NCBI GenBank assembly: GCA_944326035.1
Contig: CALVCS010000007.1
Coordinates: 144,466 to 208,465, forward strand
Origin: an uncultured Alistipes sp.
Lineage (GTDB): Bacteria > Bacteroidota > Bacteroidia > Bacteroidales > Rikenellaceae
DNA: 64,000 nucleotides
Direction of reading: 5' to 3'
How positions within the stretch are numbered: the stretch's first letter is position 1; each line of letters opens with the position of its first letter. Made by a program: the position numbers and the translations under genes. Shown here piece after piece: positions 46,378-54,781 of this stretch. The notes under the pieces were generated by a model, which saw only the letters and a list, made by a program, of their open reading frames with translations, made no database searches and was not told where the DNA came from.

Positions 46378-47651
46378 GACTCGTTATTTTTCCGATTTTT
46401 AGGCGACAAGTCCCATTTGTATATCAACGATATTCCGGCCCGGGTGATCCCCCAATAGCGATCGGAACCCGATTTGAATTTCACGCCATTCCGTCCGGGG
46501 AGATACGCCTCATAGCGATAGTTGGCGAACCCGGCCCCGATCGTAAACTCCATACCCCAATGACGGCTTTGACCCAACGACAGCGCATAGCCATAACTCA
46601 GGCCGATGCCCCAAAGTGCATGATTGGGGTCCTGATAGCGGGCATAGTCATTGAGAGCGATATTGAATCCGAATACATGAGTATGACACCCGATAAAGTG
46701 GCCCTGCATCGCCTCTTTGAACCACCAGCGAATTTCGGGTTGGATCCCCAGCAGGCGAATTTTCCAGGTCGATGCAATGGAATAGGGCGAATACCAGACG
46801 GGGATATCCAGCGACCAATGGGTCCAGGGACTGATTTCCACGCCAAGATTCGCCACCAGAAGGGCATCGAAGAGCAGATTTGTTTTGAGGGCTATTTTTC
46901 GCTTCACCGTTCGGGTAGTGCCTTGCGCCCGGGGCGGAAGCAACGGGATCGAAACGATATCGTCGGGACGTAAGGAAGGGGGCTCGGAAGGCAATAATTC
47001 CGTTTGGGAAGCGAGACGGGAGAGTGTCGGATAGTCGAGCGCCACCGATACCCGTACCAGACGTAAAGAAGGGAACAGATCCTCGATCAAGTGCTGCCAA
47101 GTCTCCCCTTGGTCGAGTTGCTGAAGGGCTTGCTTGCGCTCTTCGGCGGATTGGGTCGTTTGCAGGATATCCATCACCTGGCGCCGGTTTGGAAAATGTC
47201 GATCCTGCTCCAGCAAATTTTCTAAAGAGGTCCAATCTTCGGCCCGATTATACGTCCACAACCTGTGGGCCGGAAAACCCATCCGTTCCACCAGACGATG
47301 GGCCACAGCATCGGCCCGAGCCTGACCCAATCGCTGATTTCGTGTCCCTGATCCCTCCGGAGAGGCACTCCCCCCAATCCATACATACGACAAATAAGCA
47401 CGAAGTTTTTGCAGCGAATCGAGGAGAACCTCGAGTTGAGCGTCATTCGAAAGTTGCGTTTGATTCACCTCAAACACAAAGGGAGCCATGAAAGGATCGA
47501 GTACGACTCGGATCCGATCTACAGACGGCTCCGGAGGAAATACGGAAGACGACGCAGTGCTTTCATGTAACCAGGAAGGCACCGTCGGAGGCTCGGCATA
47601 GAGCGAGCAGGCACACAGCCAACCAAGGAACAGAGACCCCACGATTCTCAT
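46374..47651 (-). CDS. DUF3575 protein with an OmpA-like domain
   Basis: Exported protein of 425 residues. The signal peptide ends near SLYAE. Residues about 50-140 look like an OmpA-C-type peptidoglycan-associated domain (IGGSASPEGSGTRNQRLGQARADAVAHRL), and the C-terminal half is DUF3575 (ALKTNLLFDALLVANLGVEI, RRLLGIQPEIRWWF-like segment), found with fimbrial gene clusters in Bacteroides and Porphyromonas. It is the first gene of the cluster and overlaps the FimB-like gene. Probably an outer-membrane assembly or anchoring factor (inference). Confidence 0.85.
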   Translation of the reverse strand: MRIVGSLFLGWLCACSLYAEPPTVPSWLHESTASSSVFPPEPSVDRIRVVLDPFMAPFVFEVNQTQLSNDAQLEVLLDSLQKLRAYLSYVWIGGSASPEGSGTRNQRLGQARADAVAHRLVERMGFPAHRLWTYNRAEDWTSLENLLEQDRHFPNRRQVMDILQTTQSAEERKQALQQLDQGETWQHLIEDLFPSLRLVRVSVALDYPTLSRLASQTELLPSEPPSLRPDDIVSIPLLPPRAQGTTRTVKRKIALKTNLLFDALLVANLGVEISPWTHWSLDIPVWYSPYSIASTWKIRLLGIQPEIRWWFKEAMQGHFIGCHTHVFGFNIALNDYARYQDPNHALWGIGLSYGYALSLGQSRHWGMEFTIGAGFANYRYEAYLPGRNGVKFKSGSDRYWGITRAGISLIYKWDLSPKNRKNNES

Positions 47652-47811
47652 ACGCTTCCAGAACTACCTCTAAAACAACATGGATCAGCAATTCCGCAAC
47701 ACCCGGAATAGAAAAACGGATCGTAGGCTCTATGCGACACAGAGAATCGTTCCCGTGTCACCCTATATCGATAGCCATCCAACGCATAAAAAAAGATAGG
47801 CTGTTCCATGA

Positions 47812-47819
47812 CAAAAGTA
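47812..47819 (-). promoter_or_regulatory. candidate -7 box for the fimbria-like operon
   Basis: Minus-strand TACTTTTG, with a TTG 21 bases upstream (plus-strand CAA at 47841-47843). It lies about 160 bases before the DUF3575 start, leaving a long leader. Confidence 0.4.
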
Positions 47820-47876
47820 GATTTGACTTTTGCCAGTCCCCAACAAGATGTTTTGGTAATGCGGATAAAAAGAAAG

Positions 47877-47948
47877 CGTGGGACTGCTCGCTTATTTTAA
47901 GAGAAAGGCTCTGGTAAACCCGTGCAGTAAAATAAGCAACAGCCCACG
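47877..47948. repeat. imperfect inverted repeat, arms 23 and 21 bases
   Basis: The left arm 47877-47899 (CGTGGGACTGCTCGCTTATTTTA) reads, apart from two unpaired bases and one mismatch, as the reverse complement of the right arm 47928-47948. Twenty-eight bases separate the arms. It could be a transposon-end remnant or an RNA hairpin. Confidence 0.55.
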
Positions 47949-48516
47949 CCATAACAGCTATGACGTGAGAGAGGTAAGCCTATTCTCCTGCTAAAATTTA
48001 CCAGATTTTATCTCTGAGAATAAAGCGAAACACTTTCTAGTGTTCAAATATGTCGGTTACCCATCAGGTATCAGGCAAATATACAAAATATTTGAAATAA
48101 TAGAAATTCTCCTCTCCCCTAGAGGCTGTTGCTGCAATAAAAATAGAACGAATTCCGAAAAAAATAACTATTTTAAAGTTCGTTTATTTATTGTAACTTA
48201 CAGGGATAGGTCAATCCATTCCGGTATTTTGTACAAATACCCCACCAAAAAACAGACCAATATACTTAAAATCTGTTATTTACAAACAATATTTTCAGCA
48301 AGAGACAGAGCTATCCTCTCCCCTCATGAAGTCCATTGCATGGTTGTAATTGGCTAATTTTTCTGATCATCTTCCATCATGGACCCGAAGTGGGTGAATG
48401 AGTTTTGGAATGACAAAACGCCTAATACGACCCACGAATTCCGTATCATCTCATTCCCTTCATTCCAAAACATCTCCCGTCACCGCTCCACCAAAGTCCT
48501 CCCAGAAGAGCAAAAT

Positions 48517-48547
48517 AAAAAAAGCAGCCCTTATCAGGCTGCTTTTT
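48517..48547 (-). terminator. rho-independent terminator of the tRNA-Tyr/tRNA-Thr transcript
   Basis: On the minus strand, AGCAGCC pairs with GGCTGCT around a seven-base loop and ends in a T-run (plus-strand A-run 48517-48523). It begins a few bases after tRNA-Thr. Confidence 0.85.
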
Positions 48548-48549
48548 CG

Positions 48550-48624
<75 letters not shown>

Positions 48625-48683
48625 AAAATAGTTCGGTCGGGGCGCGCTTGCCGAAGACCAGGAAACAAACTCGGCCAACCGAG

Positions 48684-48765
48684 TGGGGAGAGCAGGATTC
48701 GAACCTACGAAGACAAAGTCAGCAGATTTACAGTCTGCCCCAGTTGGCCACTTTGGTATCTCCCC
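48684..48765 (-). tRNA. tRNA-Tyr (anticodon GTA)
   Basis: Type II tRNA of 82 bases with a long variable arm. Acceptor GGGGAGA pairs with TCTCCCC, and the anticodon loop in CAGA-CTGTAAA-TCTG gives GTA. CCA is not encoded. It is 59 bases upstream of tRNA-Thr in the same transcript. Confidence 0.95.
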
Positions 48766-48815
48766 TTTTCCTTCGTGTAAAGAACTTCGGGCGCGTTACC
48801 ATCCCTCAGCGGCCA

Positions 48816-48847
48816 CAAAAGTAGAAATCATTTTTTAATTCTGCAAA
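48816..48847 (-). promoter_or_regulatory. sigma-ABfr promoter of the tRNA-Tyr/tRNA-Thr unit
   Basis: On the minus strand TTTG (48844-48847), 20 bases, TACTTTTG (48816-48823): a complete consensus match, about 50 bases before tRNA-Tyr. Confidence 0.85.
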
Positions 48848-48875
48848 AACTATCTGCATTTTTCCGGAAAATATT

Positions 48876-48883
48876 TACCTTTG
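48876..48883 (+). promoter_or_regulatory. -7 box for the small membrane protein and tdh
   Basis: TACCTTTG lies 27 bases before the ATG at 48910; an imperfect TCTG sits 19 bases upstream. It is back-to-back with the divergent tRNA promoter. Confidence 0.5.
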
Positions 48884-48909
48884 GGCTGCCAAATCCAAGT
48901 TTAACGCAC

Positions 48910-49125
48910 ATGGAAAACGCAAAAAAGATTAAAATTATCGTCGGACTGTTGGTCGGCATTCTCCTTTTCGAGCTTCTGATGCTGCTCCTGATGCTGCGAC
49001 CGTTGACCTTTCATCTGGGCATGACCCTGGGGGTCATTCTGATTGTCAACATCTATTTGGCAAGTCTCTCCCTGACACTACTCAAACAATTGGAAAAACA
49101 TACTAAAAGTAATTCTAAACCATGA
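48910..49125 (+). CDS. small membrane protein of unknown function
   Basis: 71 residues with two hydrophobic helices (about 8-30 and 36-58) and a short basic C-terminal tail. Its stop overlaps the start of the threonine dehydrogenase gene by four bases (49122-49125), so the two are translationally coupled. I do not recognise a family. A good -7 box 27 bases upstream and the overlap both support it as real. Confidence 0.75.
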   Translation: MENAKKIKIIVGLLVGILLFELLMLLLMLRPLTFHLGMTLGVILIVNIYLASLSLTLLKQLEKHTKSNSKP

Positions 49126-50078
49126 AAAGAATACTGATTATCGGTGCCGGCGGACAAATCGGGTCCGAATTAACCGCTCTTTTACGGAGTATTTATGGCG
49201 GCAGCAATGTAGTGGCTACCGATATGCGGGACGTAGAAAGTCTGGCCGAAACCGGTCCCTTCCACGTACTGAACGCCTTGGACGCCCAGGCTTATGCCGA
49301 TCTCGTCAAAAAATACAAGATCGACACCCTCTTCAACCTGGTCGCTTTACTGAGCGCTACCGGCGAAAAAGTACCCCAGAAAGCGTGGGAAATCAACATC
49401 GGAGCCCTGATGAACTCCCTGGAAATTGCCCGCGAATGTGGTTGCGCTCTCTTTACGCCCAGTTCGATCGGTGCATTTGGCCCCTCAACGCCCAAAGACA
49501 AAACCCCTCAAGATACCGTTATGCGTCCGACGACCATGTATGGTGTCTGCAAAGTGACCGGTGAATTGATCAGCGACTATTACCACACCCGTTTCGGGGT
49601 CGATACGCGTAGCGTGCGTTTCCCGGGCTTGATCTCCAGCCTGACCCTCCCGGGCGGTGGAACGACCGATTATGCCGTAGAAATCTTCTACGAAGCCGTG
49701 AAAAACGGTCACTTCACTTGTCCGATCTCGTCCGACATCTATATGGATATGATGTACATGCCGGATGCCCTGCACGCCTGCGTTCAACTGATGGAAGCCG
49801 ACCCCAGCAAACTGATTCACCGCAACAGTTTCAACATCGCTTCCATGAGTTTCACCCCCGAAATCATCTATCAGGAAGTCAAAAAACTGATGCCTGACTT
49901 TACCATGGATTACCAGGTAGACCCCGTGAAAGAAGCTATCGCCATCAGTTGGCCCAACTCGCTGGACGACACCTGCGCCCGCGAAGAGTGGGGCTGGAAA
50001 CCCCAATGGGATCTGCCCAGCATGGCTGCCGATATGATGGAAAAAATCAAAGAAAAGAAAGCCAAAGGATTGATCTAA
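49122..50078 (+). CDS. tdh: L-threonine 3-dehydrogenase, SDR (GalE-like) type
   Basis: NAD-dependent short-chain dehydrogenase of 318 residues. The Rossmann motif is GAGGQIG (8-14) and the active-site pair is Y140/K144 in YGVCK. The segments SVRFPGLIS, GGTTDYAVEIFYEAV and YMDMMYMPDAL match the GalE-like threonine dehydrogenases of Bacteroidetes, which oxidise threonine to 2-amino-3-ketobutyrate, rather than sugar epimerases. It is coupled to the small membrane protein upstream and followed by a strong terminator. No kbl ligase gene is nearby. Confidence 0.87.
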   Translation: MKRILIIGAGGQIGSELTALLRSIYGGSNVVATDMRDVESLAETGPFHVLNALDAQAYADLVKKYKIDTLFNLVALLSATGEKVPQKAWEINIGALMNSLEIARECGCALFTPSSIGAFGPSTPKDKTPQDTVMRPTTMYGVCKVTGELISDYYHTRFGVDTRSVRFPGLISSLTLPGGGTTDYAVEIFYEAVKNGHFTCPISSDIYMDMMYMPDALHACVQLMEADPSKLIHRNSFNIASMSFTPEIIYQEVKKLMPDFTMDYQVDPVKEAIAISWPNSLDDTCAREEWGWKPQWDLPSMAADMMEKIKEKKAKGLI

Positions 50079-50102
50079 ACCCTCTGCGCTCCATGCAAAC
50101 AC

Positions 50103-50141
50103 AGGGCGGCGTTCTGAAAACAGAACGCCGCCCTACTTTTT
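50103..50141 (+). terminator. rho-independent terminator after tdh
   Basis: A 14-base-pair stem (AGGGCGGCGTTCTG with CAGAACGCCGCCCT) around AAAA, then a T-rich tail. Confidence 0.92.
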
Positions 50142-50481
50142 ATCGGTTTGTCTGCCCGATTCCGACCTTCCAATCTCTCGAGCTTTTTCGAAGGAAGGCT
50201 CTCCCTCCAGCTTTCTAAAGGTCTCATTCGCGCTAAAATTTCCAGATAGAAACCTCTTTAGCCAGCCTGGTGGGCTTTTCGGTTGGTCGTGTCACGCTTT
50301 CCAACCCTTAGACAGACCCTGAAAGCGTGTCAGCTTTGCATCCGTCGTCACTGGGAAGGAACGGTTCATCACCCTACTCGCCACGCCCCTTTCTATCTCT
50401 TCCTTAGGCACACCCATTAAAATCTTCAGTCACAAGTTTCCCTTCCTCGTTCAATAAGGACAACAGCTTGCATGACAACCC
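50142..50481. other. spacer between tdh and the second SIMPL gene
   Basis: About 340 bases. CACGCTTTC (50293-50301) can pair with GAAAGCGTG (50321-50329); nothing else recognisable. Confidence 0.4.
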
Positions 50482-51183
50482 TTAATCCTCCAGCAAATAC
50501 TCGATCGTCGTCACCACCCGAATATTCTTAATATAGGGCGTATTGGCATCCCGGTCCGAAATCGAGAACTGTCCCTGATTGGCCGATTTGATTTTTCCCA
50601 GCTTACTGTCCGAATCCTTGGCAAATTTTTCGCCGGCCTGACGGGCATTTTTCGTCGCCTCTTCGATCATCTGCGGCTTCACCTGATTCAGACTGGTAAA
50701 ATCGTACTGCACATTATAACGATAATCGCCGCTCGTAATCGCAATGCCCTTTTTGAGCAGCTCCGCCTGACTGGCGATCAGAGACCGCACCAGATCCACC
50801 TTGGAGGAGGTGACCGTAATGACCGTCGTCACATTATATCGATAAGGCGACGGATTCGAGGTATAGCGTTCGGCCTCCAAATCGATAATCTCCGGCGCAT
50901 TGATCGAAATCTCCTGCTCCGACAGCCCTTTGGATTTCAAAAAATCCACGATCGTCCGATTCGTCCGATTAATCTGTTCATACAGCGAGACCAAATCATT
51001 CCCCAGACTCTTATACATCAACGGCCAGGTCACCTTATCGGCCGGAACTTCCATTTCGGCCAACCCTTTGACCGTCACCACCCGATCCGATTTCGATACC
51101 GCCCGCAAGCCCTGTTGAATACATAAACCCAATGCTACCAATCCGATTGCCAGGATCAGCGCTTCCATTCGTAAGGTTTTCAT
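50482..51183 (-). CDS. SIMPL (DUF541) domain-containing exported protein
   Basis: 233 residues from the ATG at 51183 (an in-frame GTG lies at 51189). An N-terminal membrane or signal segment (LILAIGLVALGLCIQQGL) precedes a SIMPL domain with VTVKGLAEMEVPADKVTWPLMYKSLGNDL and a C-terminal KNARQAGEKFAKDSDSKLGKIKSANQGQ. It is a paralogue of the gene at 19849-20586, with conserved phrase order but low identity. Divergent from the EamA gene; the near-consensus box TACCTTTA lies at 51240-51247 on the minus strand. Confidence 0.82.
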   Translation of the reverse strand: MKTLRMEALILAIGLVALGLCIQQGLRAVSKSDRVVTVKGLAEMEVPADKVTWPLMYKSLGNDLVSLYEQINRTNRTIVDFLKSKGLSEQEISINAPEIIDLEAERYTSNPSPYRYNVTTVITVTSSKVDLVRSLIASQAELLKKGIAITSGDYRYNVQYDFTSLNQVKPQMIEEATKNARQAGEKFAKDSDSKLGKIKSANQGQFSISDRDANTPYIKNIRVVTTIEYLLED

Positions 51184-51437
51184 AGACACCTCCCGTTTTA
51201 AGATAAACTTCCTTTGCTTGGCGGATCACCCGCTCTGCATAAAGGTAGAATTTATTTCGATTTTCTCCATTGCTTTCCCCCATTTTTTATCCTCTGCACG
51301 TTCGCTTCTCTCGCCATGAATCTCCGCCTTCTCCAGCGGATTTGGATGCTGCCCGAATTTCTCCGTCTGCCAGGAAGAATGATCCTTGGCATGACAGCCC
51401 CCATAAACGGAACGGTACAATCAGACCGAAAAGTCGC

Positions 51438-51445
51438 TATTTTTG
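51438..51445 (+). promoter_or_regulatory. -7 box for the EamA transporter
   Basis: TATTTTTG lies 18 bases before the ATG at 51463 and argues against the longer frame from 51214. No upstream element. Confidence 0.45.
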
Positions 51446-51462
51446 CCCCCAAAACTGCCACC

Positions 51463-52404
51463 ATGAACCAAAAAGCCAAAGGGTACCTGCTGGGTGTGAT
51501 TGCCGCCGCCTCGTACGGCATGAACCCGCTGTTTGCCCTTCCCCTATACAAAGCAGGTATGGACCCGGATTCGGTGCTCTTTTTCCGCTATCTGTTCGCC
51601 ATTCCGATTCTGGGCATCATGATCAAATCCCGAGGCCGCAGTTTCAAACTGCGCCGGACGGAGATTCTGCCGCTGATCATCATGGGACTGCTGGTGGCCC
51701 TCTCCTCGCTCACCCTTTTTCTGAGCTACAACTACATGGAAGCCGGTATAGCCTCCACGATTCTCTTTGTCTATCCCATTATGGTAGCACTGATTATGTC
51801 CTTTGTGTTCAAGGAAAAGTTAACCTTACGGACGATTCTGTGCATTGGACTGGCCTTAGCCGGGATCGGCATGCTATACCACGGCGGAAACGGTACCACT
51901 CTCAATCTAACCGGTATCGCGCTGGTGATGGTGTCGGCTCTCTCCTACGCCATCTACATCGTAGGGGTCAATCAATCTTCCCTCAAGAAAACAGCGACAG
52001 TCACCCTGACTTTTTACGTCCTGCTCTTCGGGGTATCGCTTTTTCTGGTCCGGCTACTCTTGGGGGACGGACTGCGTATTGTCGGACCCTGGTATCTATG
52101 GGGCAATCTATTGGCGTTAGCCCTGTTTCCTACCGCCATCTCGTTTCTGTGCACCACTCGAGCCGTCCAATACATCGGTTCCACTCCTACAGCCATTCTC
52201 GGCGCATTGGAACCCGTGACAGCTGTCTTTTTTGGCGTCGTGGTCTTTGGGGAGGCCCTAACCCCACGTCTGATCGGCGGCATTATCATGATTATTCTGG
52301 CCGTCACCCTGATTATCGCCGGCAACGATCTGCCGACCTATCTCATCCGTTTCCGGAAACTTTTCCCAAAGCTGCCTCTAAAAAAACGAAAAAACGGGCA
52401 CTGA
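51463..52404 (+). CDS. EamA/DMT-family transporter
   Basis: Inner-membrane protein of 313 residues with ten hydrophobic helices in two EamA repeats: the first opens GYLLGVIAAASYGMNPLFALPLY, the second starts near LTGIALVMVSALSYAIYIVGVNQ. Members export amino acids or metabolites; the substrate is not predictable. The ATG at 51463 is chosen because of the -7 box just upstream and the family-like N-terminus; the frame extends to 51214. A weak ACGGG/CCCGT stem overlaps the stop codon. Confidence 0.88.
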   Translation: MNQKAKGYLLGVIAAASYGMNPLFALPLYKAGMDPDSVLFFRYLFAIPILGIMIKSRGRSFKLRRTEILPLIIMGLLVALSSLTLFLSYNYMEAGIASTILFVYPIMVALIMSFVFKEKLTLRTILCIGLALAGIGMLYHGGNGTTLNLTGIALVMVSALSYAIYIVGVNQSSLKKTATVTLTFYVLLFGVSLFLVRLLLGDGLRIVGPWYLWGNLLALALFPTAISFLCTTRAVQYIGSTPTAILGALEPVTAVFFGVVVFGEALTPRLIGGIIMIILAVTLIIAGNDLPTYLIRFRKLFPKLPLKKRKNGH

Positions 52405-52538
52405 TTCAGCACCCGTCTTGTTCTGTCAGCCGCTCCCACTTTCATCCGAGCGACACACGCTTTCTTCATAATTTGGTCCCACAGACACTCAGCGAAACGG
52501 ATCGTTTTCACCCGAGAATTTCTCTTTGCCTAAAGAAT

Positions 52539-53540
52539 CTACAAAAACTCTACCAGTCCTCCGCCAGAATCGACCGTCACACAGACTCGTCGTCCCATAT
52601 AGAGGCTATAATTCGGGGCTTCATGCCCCGCAGGAAAACCGAAAATCACCGGCACTCCTAAATCTCGCGTGTACTCATGGATCAACTCCTCTACCGACGA
52701 GCCCCACTTTTCCTCCCCCTTGATCTTGGTGAAATGACCGACCAGAATCGCCGAAACCCGAGCTAACTTACCGCTTCGCTTCAAGGTCTGCATCATACGA
52801 TCAATGTGATAGACATGTTCCGCTACATCTTCGATCAACAACACAGAAGGCTCATCCAACGGATTGTCGAGATCCGTTCCATTCAGGGCATAGATCAAGG
52901 AGAGATTTCCGCCGGTCAGCCGACCGAACGACCGCCCAAACGTATTGAATGGGTGCGGCTCGGTCCGGTAGGCGGTCACCTCACCCCACAGGGCCTCCCG
53001 TAACGATTGGGCCGAAGAGTCGACACGCGTCGTATCCGCCAGAAAACCGACCGGCATCGCCCCATGAATGGACTCGACCCTCATTTTCCGCAGGGCATAA
53101 TGCATGGTCGTAAGATCGCTGTAGCCGACCAGCCATTTGGGATGACGACGAAACGTAGACCAATCGAGATGATCCAACGTTCGAATAGCCCCATACCCTC
53201 CTTTGTAGAAGATCACCGCCTTGACCGTCGAATCATCCAGGGCTCGTTGCAAATCACCCGCCCGTTGGATATCGCTCCCCGCAAACCAAATGCTGTCCCG
53301 GCAATAGAGATGGGCACCCAACTTGACCGTCAGCCCCCAGCCCGCAAACCGTTGCAAAAAAGAGGTATCGCAATCTTCAGGCAGTTGAGAAGAAATGGCC
53401 ACCACCGAAACCGTATCTCCGGCGTGTAAAAAAGGAGGCCGGATAAACTCACGATCCGGCGTTTGGGCCACACTTTCGATCATTCCGCCCCACAATCCTC
53501 CGCACAACAAAAGCGCAGCTAAGGTATTTTTTCGAATCAT
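52539..53540 (-). CDS. LD-carboxypeptidase (peptidase S66 family)
   Basis: Exported peptidase of 333 residues. The signal peptide ends near ESVAQ. The nucleophile is S141 in the GYSDLT motif; the partner Glu is in LLIEDVAEH and the His in GFPAGHEAPN, matching LdcA/MccF triads. Family members trim the D-alanine from murein tetrapeptides or resist microcin C. A -7 box at 53589-53596 lies within the longer frame from 53624, which supports the ATG at 53540. A periplasmic location is unusual for LdcA but is normal in Bacteroidetes. Confidence 0.9.
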   Translation of the reverse strand: MIRKNTLAALLLCGGLWGGMIESVAQTPDREFIRPPFLHAGDTVSVVAISSQLPEDCDTSFLQRFAGWGLTVKLGAHLYCRDSIWFAGSDIQRAGDLQRALDDSTVKAVIFYKGGYGAIRTLDHLDWSTFRRHPKWLVGYSDLTTMHYALRKMRVESIHGAMPVGFLADTTRVDSSAQSLREALWGEVTAYRTEPHPFNTFGRSFGRLTGGNLSLIYALNGTDLDNPLDEPSVLLIEDVAEHVYHIDRMMQTLKRSGKLARVSAILVGHFTKIKGEEKWGSSVEELIHEYTRDLGVPVIFGFPAGHEAPNYSLYMGRRVCVTVDSGGGLVEFL

Positions 53541-53588
53541 AACAGGCCATTTTATGCGTTTCCTCGAGACGAGGCTCCGAAAACCCGG

Positions 53589-53596
53589 CAAAAATA
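53589..53596 (-). promoter_or_regulatory. -7 box for the LD-carboxypeptidase gene
   Basis: Minus-strand TATTTTTG lies 48 bases before the ATG at 53540, inside the longer in-frame extension. No -33 match at the right distance. Confidence 0.4.
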
Positions 53597-53703
53597 GCAA
53601 ATTCCGGCCAGCTATGCAGCTCAAACCGCGATTTTCTCCCTATTCTTCCGCTTTTTGTCCCATCTACTACGCTCCCCTTTTCCGTCTTACCGTCCTCTTC
53701 GTA

Positions 53704-53739
53704 AAAACCATCGAGGCGGGCCTTTCGACCCGCCTCGAT
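53704..53739 (-). terminator. rho-independent terminator of the deacetylase gene
   Basis: On the minus strand an 11-base-pair stem (ATCGAGGCGGG with CCCGCCTCGAT) with an eight-base loop is followed by a T-run. It begins five bases after the deacetylase stop. Confidence 0.88.
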
Positions 53740-53743
53740 ACGA

Positions 53744-54460
53744 TTACAAATCGCGCAAAGCGATGACGCGACAATCCCGTCGTCGCAGATACTTCATCAT
53801 CGCCTTGAAATGCCGAGGCGTGGTCGTCACCCAATCGTGAGCCAGGTCCGGCACCCCATGGAAACAGAGCACCACGGTATCCCGGGCCGACATCGTATCG
53901 AGAATCAAACGCAAAAAATCCAACGTCCGATTATCCTTCTCGTGGATCGCGTAGCTGGGGACCATCCAGGGATCCGTCCCGGCCACATAAGGTTTATCGC
54001 CTCCATGACGAGCATACCGATAGCCCCGCTCTTGCAGAATCGCGATACCCTCGGCACTGTAATTATAACTCGGATATGCAAACGTCACCGGCCGAGGAAT
54101 CCCTGCCTGCCGACACCGCTCTTCGATATAGACAATTTCCTCCGTAATTTGGGCCGGGGTCTGTTGACTCATCGCCCCATGCGAACGCGTATGATTTCCA
54201 ATCTCGAAACCCATATCGGACAATTGTCGGATCTGTTCCCAGGTCATATACTGCGTTTTGTTCTCGAAACCGGGAAACTCGCAGACAAAAAAGGTCGCAC
54301 CAAACCCATAACGTTGCAACAAGGGAGCGACCACCGTCCGCTGACTGAGCGTCGCATCATCGAACGTCAAGACAACCGTCGGACCCGACTGCGCCGAGGC
54401 CGACACCTGCAGAAACACGCCCCCAAGCGCGCCCAACAATAAACGTTGAATTCGTTTCAT
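53744..54460 (-). CDS. polysaccharide deacetylase-family protein
   Basis: Exported enzyme of 238 residues with a signal peptide ending near QVSASAQ. The NodB homology domain has the metal-binding Asp pair in LTFDDAT (D34, D35) and the HxxxH motif in GNHTRSH (H90, H94), as in peptidoglycan or chitin deacetylases; the C-terminal part ends with LCFHGVPDLAHDWVTTTPRHF. Substrate unknown; peptidoglycan or exopolysaccharide are the usual options. Divergent from the aldolase gene, with a -7 box (CAAAGATA) at 54480-54487. Confidence 0.88.
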   Translation of the reverse strand: MKRIQRLLLGALGGVFLQVSASAQSGPTVVLTFDDATLSQRTVVAPLLQRYGFGATFFVCEFPGFENKTQYMTWEQIRQLSDMGFEIGNHTRSHGAMSQQTPAQITEEIVYIEERCRQAGIPRPVTFAYPSYNYSAEGIAILQERGYRYARHGGDKPYVAGTDPWMVPSYAIHEKDNRTLDFLRLILDTMSARDTVVLCFHGVPDLAHDWVTTTPRHFKAMMKYLRRRDCRVIALRDL

Positions 54461-54479
54461 ACTCTACGGATTGTTTTTC

Positions 54480-54487
54480 CAAAGATA
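54480..54487 (-). promoter_or_regulatory. -7 box for the polysaccharide deacetylase gene
   Basis: Minus-strand TATCTTTG, 20 bases before the ATG. No upstream element at the right spacing. Confidence 0.45.
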
Positions 54488-54725
54488 CGAAATTATCCGA
54501 TTGCGCCACTTACCCCAAACAACCGAGCTATCGGATCGAGCGATTTTAGGGTCTCTCCACGCGCTCGTTCCCAGACAAACCCCAAACACTTCCGCCGACA
54601 CACAATCCCTGTCCTTTTCTCGCTCAGCATCGCGACTTATGCGCATATCGACGCCGACATCCCTCCCCGTAGCCTTAAAATCACCCGAAGACCCACTTTC
54701 TCGCACATTTATCCCACAAATTTTG

Positions 54726-54733
54726 TAGTTTTG
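54726..54733 (+). promoter_or_regulatory. -7 box for the aldolase gene
   Basis: TAGTTTTG lies 49 bases before the ATG at 54782 and fits TAnnTTTG. Confidence 0.45.
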
Positions 54734-54781
54734 CTCCGAATAAGTAAGCAGAGAAGCATAAGACGTAAAAGCAAAGAAGCC

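Larger units (their letters stand above)
47652..48516. other. AT-rich spacer with an imperfect inverted repeat
   Basis: About 870 bases with lower GC than the neighbouring genes. It contains a candidate -7 box for the fimbria-like operon (47812-47819) and an imperfect inverted repeat at 47877-47948. A 105-codon frame at 48040-48357 has no recognisable features. The block may be a remnant of past insertion beside the tRNA genes (inference). Confidence 0.5.
54461..54781. other. divergent promoter region for the deacetylase and aldolase genes
   Basis: About 320 bases. It holds a minus-strand -7 box (54480-54487) for the deacetylase and a plus-strand -7 box (54726-54733) for the aldolase. An open frame from 54446 into the aldolase gene exists but is not coding. 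Confidence 0.5.

Noticed and set aside
48040..48357. 105-codon plus-strand frame in the AT-rich gap
   Set aside because: No recognisable domain; low-GC sequence gives long frames by chance, though it could be a decayed gene.
51214..51462. Upstream extension of the EamA frame
   Set aside because: A -7 box lies at 51438-51445 and the family-like N-terminus begins at 51463.
54446..54781. Upstream extension of the aldolase frame
   Set aside because: It reads through promoter sequence and the aldolase family starts at the ATG at 54782.
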